64,000 bases of DNA, taken from NCBI GenBank assembly GCA_964035795.1, contig OZ038323.1:6806217-6870216 (forward strand), read 5' to 3'. This stretch comes from Pterobdella sp. o SKG-2022. Taxonomy: Eukaryota; Annelida; Clitellata; Hirudinida; Piscicolidae. How positions within the stretch are numbered: the first letter of the stretch is position 1; each line of letters starts with the position of its first letter. The position numbers were made by a program, and so were the translations under genes. The notes beneath the pieces were generated by a model. The model was not told where the DNA came from. It worked only from the letters and a program-made list of their open reading frames with translations, and searched no databases. Positions 53,801 through 64,000 of the stretch are shown in pieces.

Positions 53801-56012
53801 TGTGTTGTTGTTTATTTGAGTTTTTTTTGTTTGAGTGGGTTTGTCTTGTAGTTTGTGGAGGTTTTTTTTGTTGTTTGAGGGGATTTGTTTTCTTGCTTGC
53901 GTGAGTTTGTCTTTGTTTGTACGCATTTGTCTTGTTGTTTGTGTGAGATTTTATTTCATAGATCTTCCAAGATTTTAAAAGTTAAAAATTTTGAAATTAT
54001 TATTTTCAAAGAAGTATAAATGTTTAAAAGTTTTATAGAATTGCCATTTTGTTTCATATATATTTTTTTATTGTTATATGCTTTGTCGATTTTTATTCAG
54101 ACCTTTAGGGTGTTATTGAAATTATTTCAATTTATTCAATTTAAAAAACATGTTTTTCAATTTTAAATTATTGAAGGAATTTAGCATTGAATTTTTAATA
54201 TTTTTTTTTATGGAAAGAGTGAGTGTTTTTTCTTATAAATAGATTTAAAAGATATAAAATGTTTATGAACATTAGAAAAGAAATTTCAAAGGATTATAAT
54301 CCATTTGTTTAAGTAAAATTAATTGCGATATTAAAAATTATAGTTTTAGAACAATTTAAGAATTAAGTTACATTAAAGCTTTTAAAAGCGGTACATCATT
54401 TCATGCATAAACCTTTTAAACATTAAAATTCGGGATCGCACCAGATGCTTTCAATAATATCATTCTCGCACGCACAAGCAGACACACATAAACATGCACG
54501 CACACACACAGGTCAGATTGATATTCTACCAAAGAAACACTCACACTGGGGAAGAGTACAACTTGATAGACCTCTCTGACTACGAGAAAAGTGGGAGTTG
54601 GGATCTGGTGGACATACCTGGAGAAGTGACTGAGAAAGACAACAAAACATTCATCGTTTATAAGATAAAGATGAGACGGAAGACACTGTTCTACACTGTC
54701 AACCTCATCATTCCTTGTCTTCTCATTTCCATTCTCTCCATCGCTGTGTTTTTCCTACCTGTCGATGCTGGTGAAAAGACTACAATGTCAGTGTCAATTT
54801 TGTTGGCACTAGTGGTTTTTTTGCAGGTTCTCGTGACTAACATCCTGCCTCCTTCGTCCACCTCCATCCCTCTCTTTGCCAAGTACTTGTTGGTCGCAGT
54901 GATTTTAGACGTCTGTGCTGTTATCAATTCCATTTTTGTTCTCAACTGGCACTACAAAACACCTCGAACACACCGCATGCCCAAATGGGTTCGTACTGTT
55001 TTTATTCACTTTTTGCCAAGGATTCTCTTCATTCAAAAGTCTTCGTCAAGTGCTTCTTCGTCGGCTTCTTCGGCCAAAGATGATTTTGAAGCAGCTTCTG
55101 AAGAACCCATCGAAGAAAAACACAATAAGTCATGTTTAAAAAAGAATTCTCCTTTACGAACCCCAGAAACCAGCAGAAGATCAGCCATAAAACCTCAAGA
55201 GCTTGATCTTTCTGATGTTCACAGTCCCAGTTGTCCCTTCCGAAGAAGAAAGAAGAAAAAAAAGAATAGTAGTGATGAAGACGACGATAAAGTGGAAATG
55301 ATGAAGATAGAACCCGAAATCAACAAGGCCATAGAAGCAGTGAGATTTATTTCAGCTCATCTCAAAAACGAAGACGATTATGAAGAGGTATATCTGATTG
55401 CTTACCCATCCCCCATGTTGCATGCGGGTTTATTATAAAATTTTAACATTATTTTGCATTTCTTAACTTTCATGAAACAATGATCATCAACCGTCATATG
55501 CATTGATGTTCCAATGTAACTTTTCAGGTGGTGAACGAGTGGTATTACGTGGCTCACGTCATCGACAGACTCCTCTTATACATCTATTTGGTCGTAACAG
55601 TAACCACCACACTTGCAATCCTCGCCAACGCACCTAATGTATGGGAATCCATAGATCAAGTCAGTTGACAAATAATTTGCATGCATTGGCATTGTTAAGG
55701 CTTTATATACCACATCCGCATCTTATTTTGCTAATATTGAGTTGGGCATACAAAAGCTTTGTGAAAACAAATTCGATTTTATCACATAAATCTCCACCTT
55801 TATCTGATAGGTTCGTTGAACCGAAAAGATTTGTCCTTCAATAATCAACTTCAAAATCTAGCTTTAGTCAGACTTTTATAATAATCTTGTATTTAAACTT
55901 TTTTATGCAGGATGAGTTCAAGAGGGGATACAAGGAAATGCACAAGAGACTGATTCATGAGACCCTCGACACCATAGGACTCTGTCCCATCGACAACCTT
56001 GGCGTAAACTGA
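50891..56012 (+). CDS. nicotinic acetylcholine receptor subunit, non-alpha type, complete, eight exons, 550 residues
   Basis: Exons: 50891-50948, 51282-51430, 52793-52837, 53210-53319, 53608-53788, 54512-55387, 55528-55659, 55911-56012. All are GT-AG and phases agree. Exon 1 encodes a signal peptide (MNSVFLLCFCAVAF). Exons 3 and 4 are 45 and 110 nt, the sizes common in this family. The ligand-binding domain has NQIMKTNVWLR, loop A WKPDVVLFN and a Cys-loop with C154 and C168 (13 residues between). Loop C lacks the vicinal cysteine pair, so this is not an alpha subunit. M1 is about 240-263, M2 about 269-290, M3 about 302-325 and M4 about 484-509. The GEK before M2 indicates a cation-selective pore. 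The M3-M4 loop (about 155 residues) is Ser/Lys-rich with acidic runs. It would form pentameric ligand-gated channels at synapses or muscle. A possible poly(A) signal is at 56338-56343. The donor of exon 7 could alternatively be used a little earlier. Confidence 0.93.
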
Positions 56013-56608
56013 CCCTATTTAACCCTTTGATATTCACAGCACGCACCAACATCACCGGAGCCATTTTGTTAAGCGTAGGCATATTCTTTCAAGACAGCTT
56101 ATTGATTTATGAACACATTTTTTGATTATATAAGCGAAACTTTTATTTACTCTGTGCACGTGATCACTTATTAGCCTTTATTGAGACAACATGTTTCATC
56201 GTTTAAAGATCCTACTTGTTAATGAACATATCGCCTAATCATACCAAATCTTCTTCCTCTACCCATATAGATCACCATGAAATAATACGTTAAAAATGAA
56301 GGTAAATTAATTGGAGGTGAAAGATACAAAATGTCTAAATAAAAGTAAATTAGTTAAAAATAAAGAGGATAGCAACTTGGTGTAGAAGCATAATTATTCA
56401 TACAAAACATGAGGCGTTTCAATAAGTATAAATATTTATTTTGTTTCAAAATTATAAAAAAACTTAATTCTAAATGACGTCCCACCACGAAACAAAACAA
56501 ACGTTCCTAAATATAAATCAAACAATAAAAAATTAACTATAAAAACTCGTTAAACATCAATAATAAGAGTAATAATAATATTAAACATAATAATAAGTAA
56601 TAAGAGGA
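56013..56608. other. convergent 3' ends of the nicotinic receptor and DNAJA genes
   Basis: Short AT-rich spacer. AATAAA at 56338-56343 can end the plus-strand transcript, and TTTATT at 56435-56440 can end the minus-strand one. The two 3' UTRs would then end about 100 bp apart without overlapping. Confidence 0.6.
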
Positions 56609-59505
56609 TCACTGGTTGGTGCACTGAACTCTGCCAGGACCTCCGGCATGGCCTCCTTCCTCATCCGAGTCGTATGCCTCCCCTCTGTGACCTCCCGACG
56701 ATGAGCCTATATGATCCAGCTTGGGGTCAAAAGGCTGCATGTCAACCTCATCAGGGTTCTGTGGCAGGGTGGTTGCTGGTCGTGGAGGCAACAAACTTTC
56801 CAATTCCTTCACCTATGCGGTTTGTGATATGCTTAAAAGAATAAAAATTTGGTGAGTCAAAGTTGAAATGCTCAATAATATTGACGCATTTTACAAGCCA
56901 ATAACTGACTTTAAATGGGATCAATATCATTGAAGCATAGCAAACCTTTTCAACAGGGATCCAATTTTTTACAGGGAAAACGATGTTGAAGAAGATGATG
57001 AGACGGCCCTTCTCTGTAGGGTCCCTGTACAGTGGCATACCCTCTCTCCTGATACACCTCGTTTCCTCATGCTTTATCACCTCACCTGATTAGCATTACA
57101 AGCATGTAGTAAAATGAATGAATGATGAAAGAATGACAATTAGTAATAAATGGGTATGGTGTTTATAATTATGTGACTCATTGTTTACAACATTCATTAT
57201 ACATTGAGTATGTGTGATTCAGAATGTACGTTAAGATGGTAGTTGTAACTTCCTCCTAATACACACAAAAGTAATATGGAAGCTAAGACGTATCAATGCT
57301 TGAAAAAATGTTGACAATGAATGATTGAAATTATAAATACACAAAAGATTTGAAGCAGAACCCAATGGACATCAAAAACAAACAGCATGACACAGCACAA
57401 AACACTAAAATCAAACCACAGACAAGCACCCTATTCAAAATACACAGACAACACTGCATGCAAATGACACAAGAACATACCAGGCAGTGTGGAGATGAGA
57501 AGATCACGCCCATCAAGGGTGTGGATGGTCTTTTCAAAACCACACAGTGCCTCTGTTAAGGTGAGTTCTACATTTGTGGTCAGGTCTGCATTCACTCTCT
57601 TAAATACACTGTGGTCCTGTTGATTATTTTCATATTTAAACAATCAAGGTAGTTTTTACTTCTGTAATTTTTTAGAAAAAATAAATAAAAATTACAAGCT
57701 ACACCCACCTCCTCATCAAGCACCACAATGACGTCAGCAGACTCTACCCCTGGTTCTTGGTCACCCTCTCCATTGAAGCGTATCTGTTGGCCCTCTTTCA
57801 TACCTGCATTGTGATAATTAGACGTTTCATTGATGAGCTCAGTCAAAATGGAATGATATAATATAAAGCATTAGTGTGGTTGTGCAATGCTAATGAAAAG
57901 GGTGTAATCAAAATTAAAGCCATATATAAAACAAAAATATCATCTAATATCAAAAAGATATTCAAAAATTATTTATTTCAGCAAGTTATACACAAAAATT
58001 GAATTTGGTAGATTACTGTTAGATTTTATGATAATGTGGCAATCAGAGTTACTAAAGTACAATGCAAATACATGGATCAAGAAAAATATTAATGAAATAT
58101 CATTTTTTCAATTTCTAGTGGTTTTATAATACATATTGAAACATGCATGATCAGAAATGATGTCACCTTTGTCAATGTGCACTTCAAGTATTTTCTTTTC
58201 TCTTATAATCTTCTTTCCATTGCATTCTTTACAACGATCTTTGGGGTTTATCCTCTCACCCTGACCTTATGGTTGGTTGTGCCTTTTGTATATATATCCA
58301 TTAGACATCTTTGTATCATATTCTGCATTCAAGACTTAAAAATGAAGATCATACAATATTACTATGAACATCATTAATGCTAAAATAACCCTGACAAAAA
58401 GATCAACAAAATAATTTGATAACTTATCTGTACAATTTAATAAAACAGTAAAGAATATATAATAAAAAAAATAAACAAAAAACTGACCTATTGATGAATA
58501 AACAAACAAATAAAATAGCAACAAAAAATTTATAAACAATGAGCACGTTTATAGCCAATAAAAAGATTATTGAAAAATTATGTAAGTATAAATGAATGGA
58601 AGACATCAAATAAAATGACTCACCTTGACAATCACTGCACACAGATTGGATCTGCTGCACAAACCCTGGTCCGAGTTGTTGCACCCTCACCTGCATGCCT
58701 GTGCCTCTGCACGTGGCACACTTCTCTGTGGCTCCAGGTTTTCCTCCCCTTCCTGTCATCATTGATGTAGAGTTTTTTGAGAAAGAAATCAGTTTGTGAA
58801 GGATAAAGAAATGTGTTGAATAATGTTCCAAAGATTATGGAAATACATACCTAACAAAAAAATTATCTTATGACATACAAGTTTAGTAACACAAAATAAA
58901 GGCAATCTAAAAAATAATTGAAACACAAAGGTTTGAAACTTTTACATAAAACATGTTGAATTTTTAGATTTTAACCAACACAATACACTATACATAAAAT
59001 TCTTCACAGACCTTCACACTTGAAACATATGACATTTCTATTGATGGCAAGTTTCCTGACAGTTCCATTATAACATTCTTCAAGAGTGACTTTAGTTTGG
59101 TACACTGAATCTTTAGCCTTGGGAGGTCCTCTTCCTCTTCTTCCTCCACCCATTCCAAAGAACATATCAAATATATCCATGGGATTGTGCATGTCACTTG
59201 CTATTCCTCCTTCTTTGATTGCCTGTTCTCCTCCTTTATCATATATACTTCGTTTTTTAGGATCAGCCAACACTTCATAGGCTTGGGAAATAGCTTTAAA
59301 CTGCATCGAAGGTTGTTCGTAAGATTAATTACCTATTAAACAAATATATTCGTTTAGTTTACACGTGACTAACCTTTTCGCCTTCATTTGGGTTTTTGTC
59401 TGGATGATATTTTAGAGCGAGCTTTCTGTAGGCTTTTTTAAGTTCATCCGATGATGCTGAAGGTTTTACACCTAAGATATCGTAATAAGCAGTTTCTTTA
59501 ACCAT
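56609..59505 (-). CDS. DNAJA: DNAJA-type (type I) Hsp40 co-chaperone, complete, eight exons, 407 residues
   Basis: Exons in transcription order: 59505-59374, 59300-59012, 58752-58624, 58265-58167, 57803-57709, 57616-57481, 57085-56946, 56812-56609. Phases close into one frame. The J domain (1-70) carries HPD at 34-36, which stimulates Hsp70 ATPase. A Gly/Phe/Met/Arg region follows ([13 protein letters not shown]). Four zinc-finger repeats follow: CFKCEGRG (from 136), [16 protein letters not shown] and CKECNGKK. The two substrate-binding beta domains come next ([26 protein letters not shown]), then the C-terminal segment with PFDP and [12 protein letters not shown]. The last four residues are CTNQ, a CaaX-type farnesylation signal like those at the ends of DNAJA1 and DNAJA2. 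It works in the cytosol and on membranes in protein folding. Length fits the family (about 400). Whether it is an orthologue of DNAJA1, DNAJA2 or their ancestor is open. Confidence 0.96.
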
Positions 59506-60203
59506 TTTCTGAAACAAACAACAACCTTTAAAAATTGTATATTTATGAAAATTGGAAGAATTTTAAATCTTATAATTAGAACACGAGATTTGAATTATAA
59601 CTGCCGAGTCATTGGCAGAAAACACATCAGCTTGAAATTTTACTTCGTTTAACGCCTCTTAAATTACTATTAAAAAAATAACTATTTAAAAAATGTATCA
59701 GTAAATAAATACCTACAAAGGAAAATTGAAGAACTTTCTACAAAATGCCGGAAAATAATGTATTCAGGGATGGTCGGTACTAAGAAAGTGCAGGATCTAA
59801 GCAACCAATCAAAACACGATACTAAGAGCAAAAAAATAAAAAATTTCAAAATTCAAATGCATGGTTATTCATTTTTAAACTCATATAAGTTTTTTTTCTG
59901 TTTATAACGGAATAGATTTTTTAGAAATAACTTTTGCGACTTAACAAAAATTTGTTTTTTTAGCGCTTTATTTCATAAATCATATCAAAAAAACTCATTT
60001 TCAATTTTTTGGAATAACTTCAATAATTTTTGCAAAAAAAATGTGAATGAAATTTGTTATTTATTAAGTTTCTAAAAATTGGCAGCGTGTCTAACGTTTG
60101 ACTAAAGGTATGATACCTCTATTAGTGTAAATAGTCTTGATTGCTCAAAACTGTCGTTCATCTTTTTTGCTGAAGCTTTATCTTTTTTTGTTTGATCATT
60201 ATA
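59506..60203. promoter_or_regulatory. shared upstream region of the divergent DNAJA and PATJ-like genes
   Basis: The two start codons face away from each other across 698 bp. Both core promoters and both 5' UTRs must lie here unless there are upstream non-coding exons. I looked for arrays of heat-shock elements (alternating GAA/TTC) and saw no convincing one. Confidence 0.5.
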
Positions 60204-63200
60204 ATGGAATTCGAAACAAGAAGTAAGAGTTTTTAATAAAATTTCATTGCAAATTATTAAATGTTGTTTATTTCAAATTTAAGTCATATGAACTAAAAAA
60301 CCTATCTTACTTATAAATTTTTTTATTGATCGCAATACTCACATAAGTATTCAATCTGATCAGACAAAGAAGTAAGAGAAACACTACACAGACTGGAGCA
60401 AAGCCTGAGTGACAAGAAGCATGTAATCCTGAAAAAAAACTTCACCACACTCAAGTACCTCATGGACTCTCCTCTGTATCAACGACTTCTCGAAGTTAAC
60501 AAATCAGTTATACTCTTGAATACCCTGCAAAATTGCCCAAAAGAAGAAGATTTTGACATCGAAGCATTGACTGGCACTTTGAAACTTTCAACCAACTTCA
60601 CTGATGTAGCTCAACAATCCAAAGAAGTCTTTACTCTTGTTGAACAGGTTGACTCGTGCTTTAAAATCTATTCTTATTGGACTTTTAATGAGTTTTGTCG
60701 TTATTTCGTACTTCAATCCAAAATTTAGGAAAGATTGAATAAAATATCATTCATTATTTTAAAGAAAAAAGAAAAAAATGACCCTCCCAACAAGATGCCT
60801 TCATCTTCTTACATCAGCCAAGCAAACGATAGCGATCTATCCATAAACGTGGAAACTATAAGACAACAACATAAACCAAAACGCAAAAAAGATAAGAAAT
60901 CTTATGAAGACGTATTGGAAGGTGGTGTGGAAAATATAACTCTGCAAAAACACGGAGCCTCTCCCTTGGGCATCAGTGTGGCCAGGTGGGAGGATGATGA
61001 AGGAAAGTTTAAAGGAATTTTCGTGCAGAACATTCTTAAAGATTCCATTGCTGAAAGGTTAGTGGCGATATAATTTAAGATCAATATAAAAGTTATTCTC
61101 TACTTTGAAATAATTTCAAAATTGAACGTCAAGTTTAATGAGTTTTAAATATTTACATTCCGTCAAATATTTGCAATATCTTGTACCAACTATTCAGTTG
61201 ATCTAAAACCCTTTCAATAGAAGTGCTACGTTGAGACCGGGAGACCAGATTTTAGCGGTGAATGGCAACGAAATCGTACCAACATGCACAAATGATCAAA
61301 TTTCGTCGTGGTTTGCAGACCCTAGAGAGCATACAACGTTGAGGATCTTGAAGGTTTGTTAAGGAATCGATGTCTTTCCCTAAACCATTTGTGTGGTTGA
61401 ATCTTTTTAATGGAGATCATGGTGATAACTTAAGTAATCATGGAACTTTTGAAGTAGAATTAATAAACATAATTTATTTTTATTCAAACATTTATTTTTA
61501 GAAAAACCGATCTGAATCCAACGAAGAAGGTGAGTTTTTGGAATTATTTTAATTCTTTAATATTAAAAGATTTATAAGTCTTTTTTTTTAGATTATCTTA
61601 ATAATTAATTATTAAATTTTATTTATACTTTTTTATAAACCAAATTAATGGTACCACAGAAAAGAAGATAGAGGAACTGAAGGCGTATTGGAGAAATGCG
61701 ATGGGGGATCGATACAAAATCATTGTGAATAACCATTATATCCACTTCAAAATTATATACTAAATCATCTCATTAATTCACAGGTATCAAAAATTTTAAA
61801 AAACGACTCTGATCTCGGGCTGGAAATTGAAAGCGTCAAGGTTAACGGCAGTGTAACGGACAAAAATAATGATGGCGATAGGAAAAATAGTCCCAATGAT
61901 GAAGGGAAATTCCAGCACATTGTTAAGGAAATAAAGGATAATAGTGCCATATTGAAAGATGGGAAAGTCAGGACTGATGATATCCTTTTGCAGGTTGGCG
62001 TTTTAAATGTTTATTCAGCTGCATTTAATATTTAATTTCAATATAAGTTTATTTATTTTTAAATCTAATATTATTTTTATCAAATTCTAGTGCAACTAGT
62101 TGCAATACTTATTAATGTTTTTTGTATAGTTAATTATTAAAACTCATATTTTGATATAGAAAAAGTTAGGTTATGAATAATTTAAAAAATTTATCAAATA
62201 ATGTGTTAGATACTCAATACAATTGTTAATTCACAGTGCAACCAGTACAGTTTAACTTACACCGAAAAGATTGGCACAATCCTCGACAATCTCACAACAC
62301 ACGTCTGCCTTGTGTTCGGACGCCTCAAAAACAAAAAAGGAAAAGTCAAAAAAGATCCTCAAAAACATCACATTAACGAAATAAAATCAAATAAAAGTAA
62401 TAAAAAGCCCATTAACGACGATAAAGAAACCCAAGAAAATATAATCGAAAACAACTCAGAAATATTTAAAAAACAAAAAGAAAATCTAAACATTCAAAAA
62501 AGTGATTCTAATAAAGAAAATTTTTCTCAAAACAATGGCACAAAACCTGAAGAAAAACAAAAAACCTTTGACGAGTATTTCCTCCATTCTCCACAACAAC
62601 AAGCCATCCCCATGTTTTCCCAACCACCACAACTGCAACATCATCAACCGAAACACCCCAAAAAACAACACGAAATGATGCAACAACATCAGCATCAACT
62701 TCAACAACTGCAACAAAAACAAAATCAAAAACAAATGCTCATGCAACAAAAAAGCTTAGGCTCCAACGAAAAAGTAACTTCAGAGGCTGACGACAGACTG
62801 AAAAGGAACTCCTACAGTGGAACTTCCTTTCCCAATGATTCAACATTTTCTCAACAAAACACTTTGTTACTACAGAGACCACAACTCACTGAAACCGAAT
62901 GTCTCCCAAACCAGCCTCGCTCAAGTCATTCCTTATACGATGATCAACCCAACAACAATCAAACTACCCCCACTCAAGTCTTAAGCAATAACTTAAAACC
63001 TTCTGAACCCCCTCATAAAACTTTTCTCAGTCTCCTCACCAGTCTCAACATTTCTTCCTTCTCTGCCATCTTCAGTGAGGGCTGGAGTGAGCAGGTAACG
63101 TACAGTTATCTCAATAAATCTGATCGGGGCTTGGGCTTCAGCATCTTAGACATCGAAGTTTATTGATTAGTTTCATTTTTGAAATATTTTTTCATTTTTA

Positions 63201-63665
63201 TTTTAATTTTTTGCAAACAAAGATTTTTTGTAGTTATAAAATGAATTGGTCCAATCTTATCATAAGCAATTCGAATCTTACGTTATTAATATTATCAATC
63301 AAACTGACTTAATGCTATGTGATGAACTAAATAAAAAGCATGAAACTTCTCAAAAAAGCTTCAAAACTACACCTATCATGTTATAAGCGTACAGAGTGAT
63401 AACAAAAACTCAAAAGTAAACTTGTTATTTTATTATTTATAAACAATTATAACATTAAAAACTAATTTTACAAATTCAAAGCACTAAGTTTTTAACAATC
63501 TTACCACCAAACACCAACTAATCAAACTAACCTGACTGGCCTAGAACCCCAAGGACCGAAGGAAGAGTGCCATAGTGATAAGAACAGTGCTGAAGGATGG
63601 GCCGGCAGACAAGGAAGGTAGTATACAACCTGGAGACAAGCTCTGCTCCGTGGAAGCAATGGATG
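60204..63665 (+). CDS. PATJ/MUPP1-like L27 and multi-PDZ scaffold, 5' part (continues past the right edge)
   Basis: Exons found: 60204-60222, 60364-60647, 60729-61057, 61221-61353, 61502-61529, 61660-61724, 61784-61993, 62237-63157, 63545-63665, then on beyond 64000. Phases agree. An N-terminal L27 domain (ETLHRLEQSLSDKKH, then LMDSPLYQRLLEVNKSV) is followed by PDZ1 (SPLGISVARW, then LRPGDQILAVNGNEI). PDZ2 is decayed-looking (ILKNDSDLGLEIE, then DGKVRTDDILLQ). A 250-residue Lys/Asn/Gln-rich linker comes next. The third PDZ (DRGLGFSILDIENP, IVIRTVLKDGPAD, QPGDKL) resembles PDZ5 of vertebrate PATJ/MUPP1. Such proteins assemble the Crumbs-PALS1 polarity complex at cell junctions through the L27 and PDZ domains. 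The acceptor at 60729 is less certain. Full domain number is unknown because the gene is cut. Confidence 0.85.
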
Positions 63666-64000
63666 GTAAAGCATGTAGAGGTTTCATTATGGTTTTTGTT
63701 CTGTTAAGGGTTTATATCTTTTATGGGAAGTTGTATTTTTTCAATTTTTTGATAGTTTTTAAAAATTTATTTTAGCTATTAAACGTGTATTTTGTTTTAA
63801 TTGAAGCTGTTTTGAAAATTTCAAACTCGTTGTAGAGAAAAACGAATGAGAGCATAGAATAATAGTAAAATGGAAAATTTAAAGCTGATTGAAAAGCGAA
63901 AATGTAATAGATTCTTTGAGAGCGGTGATAATTTATTCTCAAGTACCTAATTATTGGTCTTACTGAATTTCAGGAAGTTTTTTATTATTTAAATTCATTT
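63666..64000 (+). other. intron of the PATJ-like gene at the window edge
   Basis: Begins with the donor GTAAAG after the PDZ exon ending at 63665. No acceptor with a continuing PDZ sequence is found before 64000, so the next exon is outside the window. Confidence 0.6.

Noticed and set aside
59506..60203. Heat-shock elements upstream of DNAJA
   Set aside because: Single GAA or TTC units occur, as expected in AT-rich DNA, but no properly spaced array of three was seen.

Overview
This is a strongly AT-rich window of nuclear DNA from an animal. It has spliced genes with many short GT-AG introns, animal-specific gene families and decayed non-LTR retrotransposons. I rebuilt exon structures by hand from splice sites, reading phase and family knowledge. 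No search was run. The animal is a bilaterian invertebrate whose phylum I cannot fix. The Hox1 hexapeptide core (YKW) is of the protostome type, while the tropomyosin exon sizes are those of the general animal (including vertebrate) pattern.

Layout, left to right. 1-1336 (+) is the 3' part of a labial/Hox1-type homeobox gene that runs off the left edge. 3822-7649 (+) is a two-exon Sox gene with an exceptionally long N-terminal region. 10570-25995 (+) is a complete 46-exon KIF1A/UNC-104 kinesin-3 gene, with a decayed retrotransposon in one of its last introns. 28857-34790 (-) is a complete nine-exon tropomyosin gene. 35888-39550 is a repeat island: a tRNA-derived SINE, a LINE scrap, a 276-bp ATT microsatellite and a nearly full-length but broken LINE. 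44595-46301 (-) is an intronless rhodopsin-type peptide-receptor-like GPCR. A very old reverse-transcriptase relic lies near 47530-48640. 50891-56012 (+) is an eight-exon nicotinic acetylcholine receptor subunit of non-alpha type. 56609-59505 (-) is an eight-exon DNAJA-type Hsp40. 60204 to the right edge (+) is the 5' part of a PATJ/MUPP1-like L27-PDZ scaffold.

The genes are ordinary neighbours and do not form an operon or a pathway. KIF1A, the nicotinic subunit and the GPCR would all act in neurons. Hox1 and Sox are developmental regulators, tropomyosin is cytoskeletal, and DNAJA is a housekeeping chaperone. KIF1A/tropomyosin and nAChR/DNAJA are convergent pairs. DNAJA and PATJ are head to head, about 0.7 kb apart.

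I found no bacterial-style system, CRISPR array or viral genome. The most unusual points are the 840-residue N-terminal arm of the Sox protein, the intronless 260-residue spacer in Hox1, the two-copy tRNA-derived SINE, the five-residue N-terminal extension of tropomyosin, and the rearranged, Q-rich PATJ-like scaffold.
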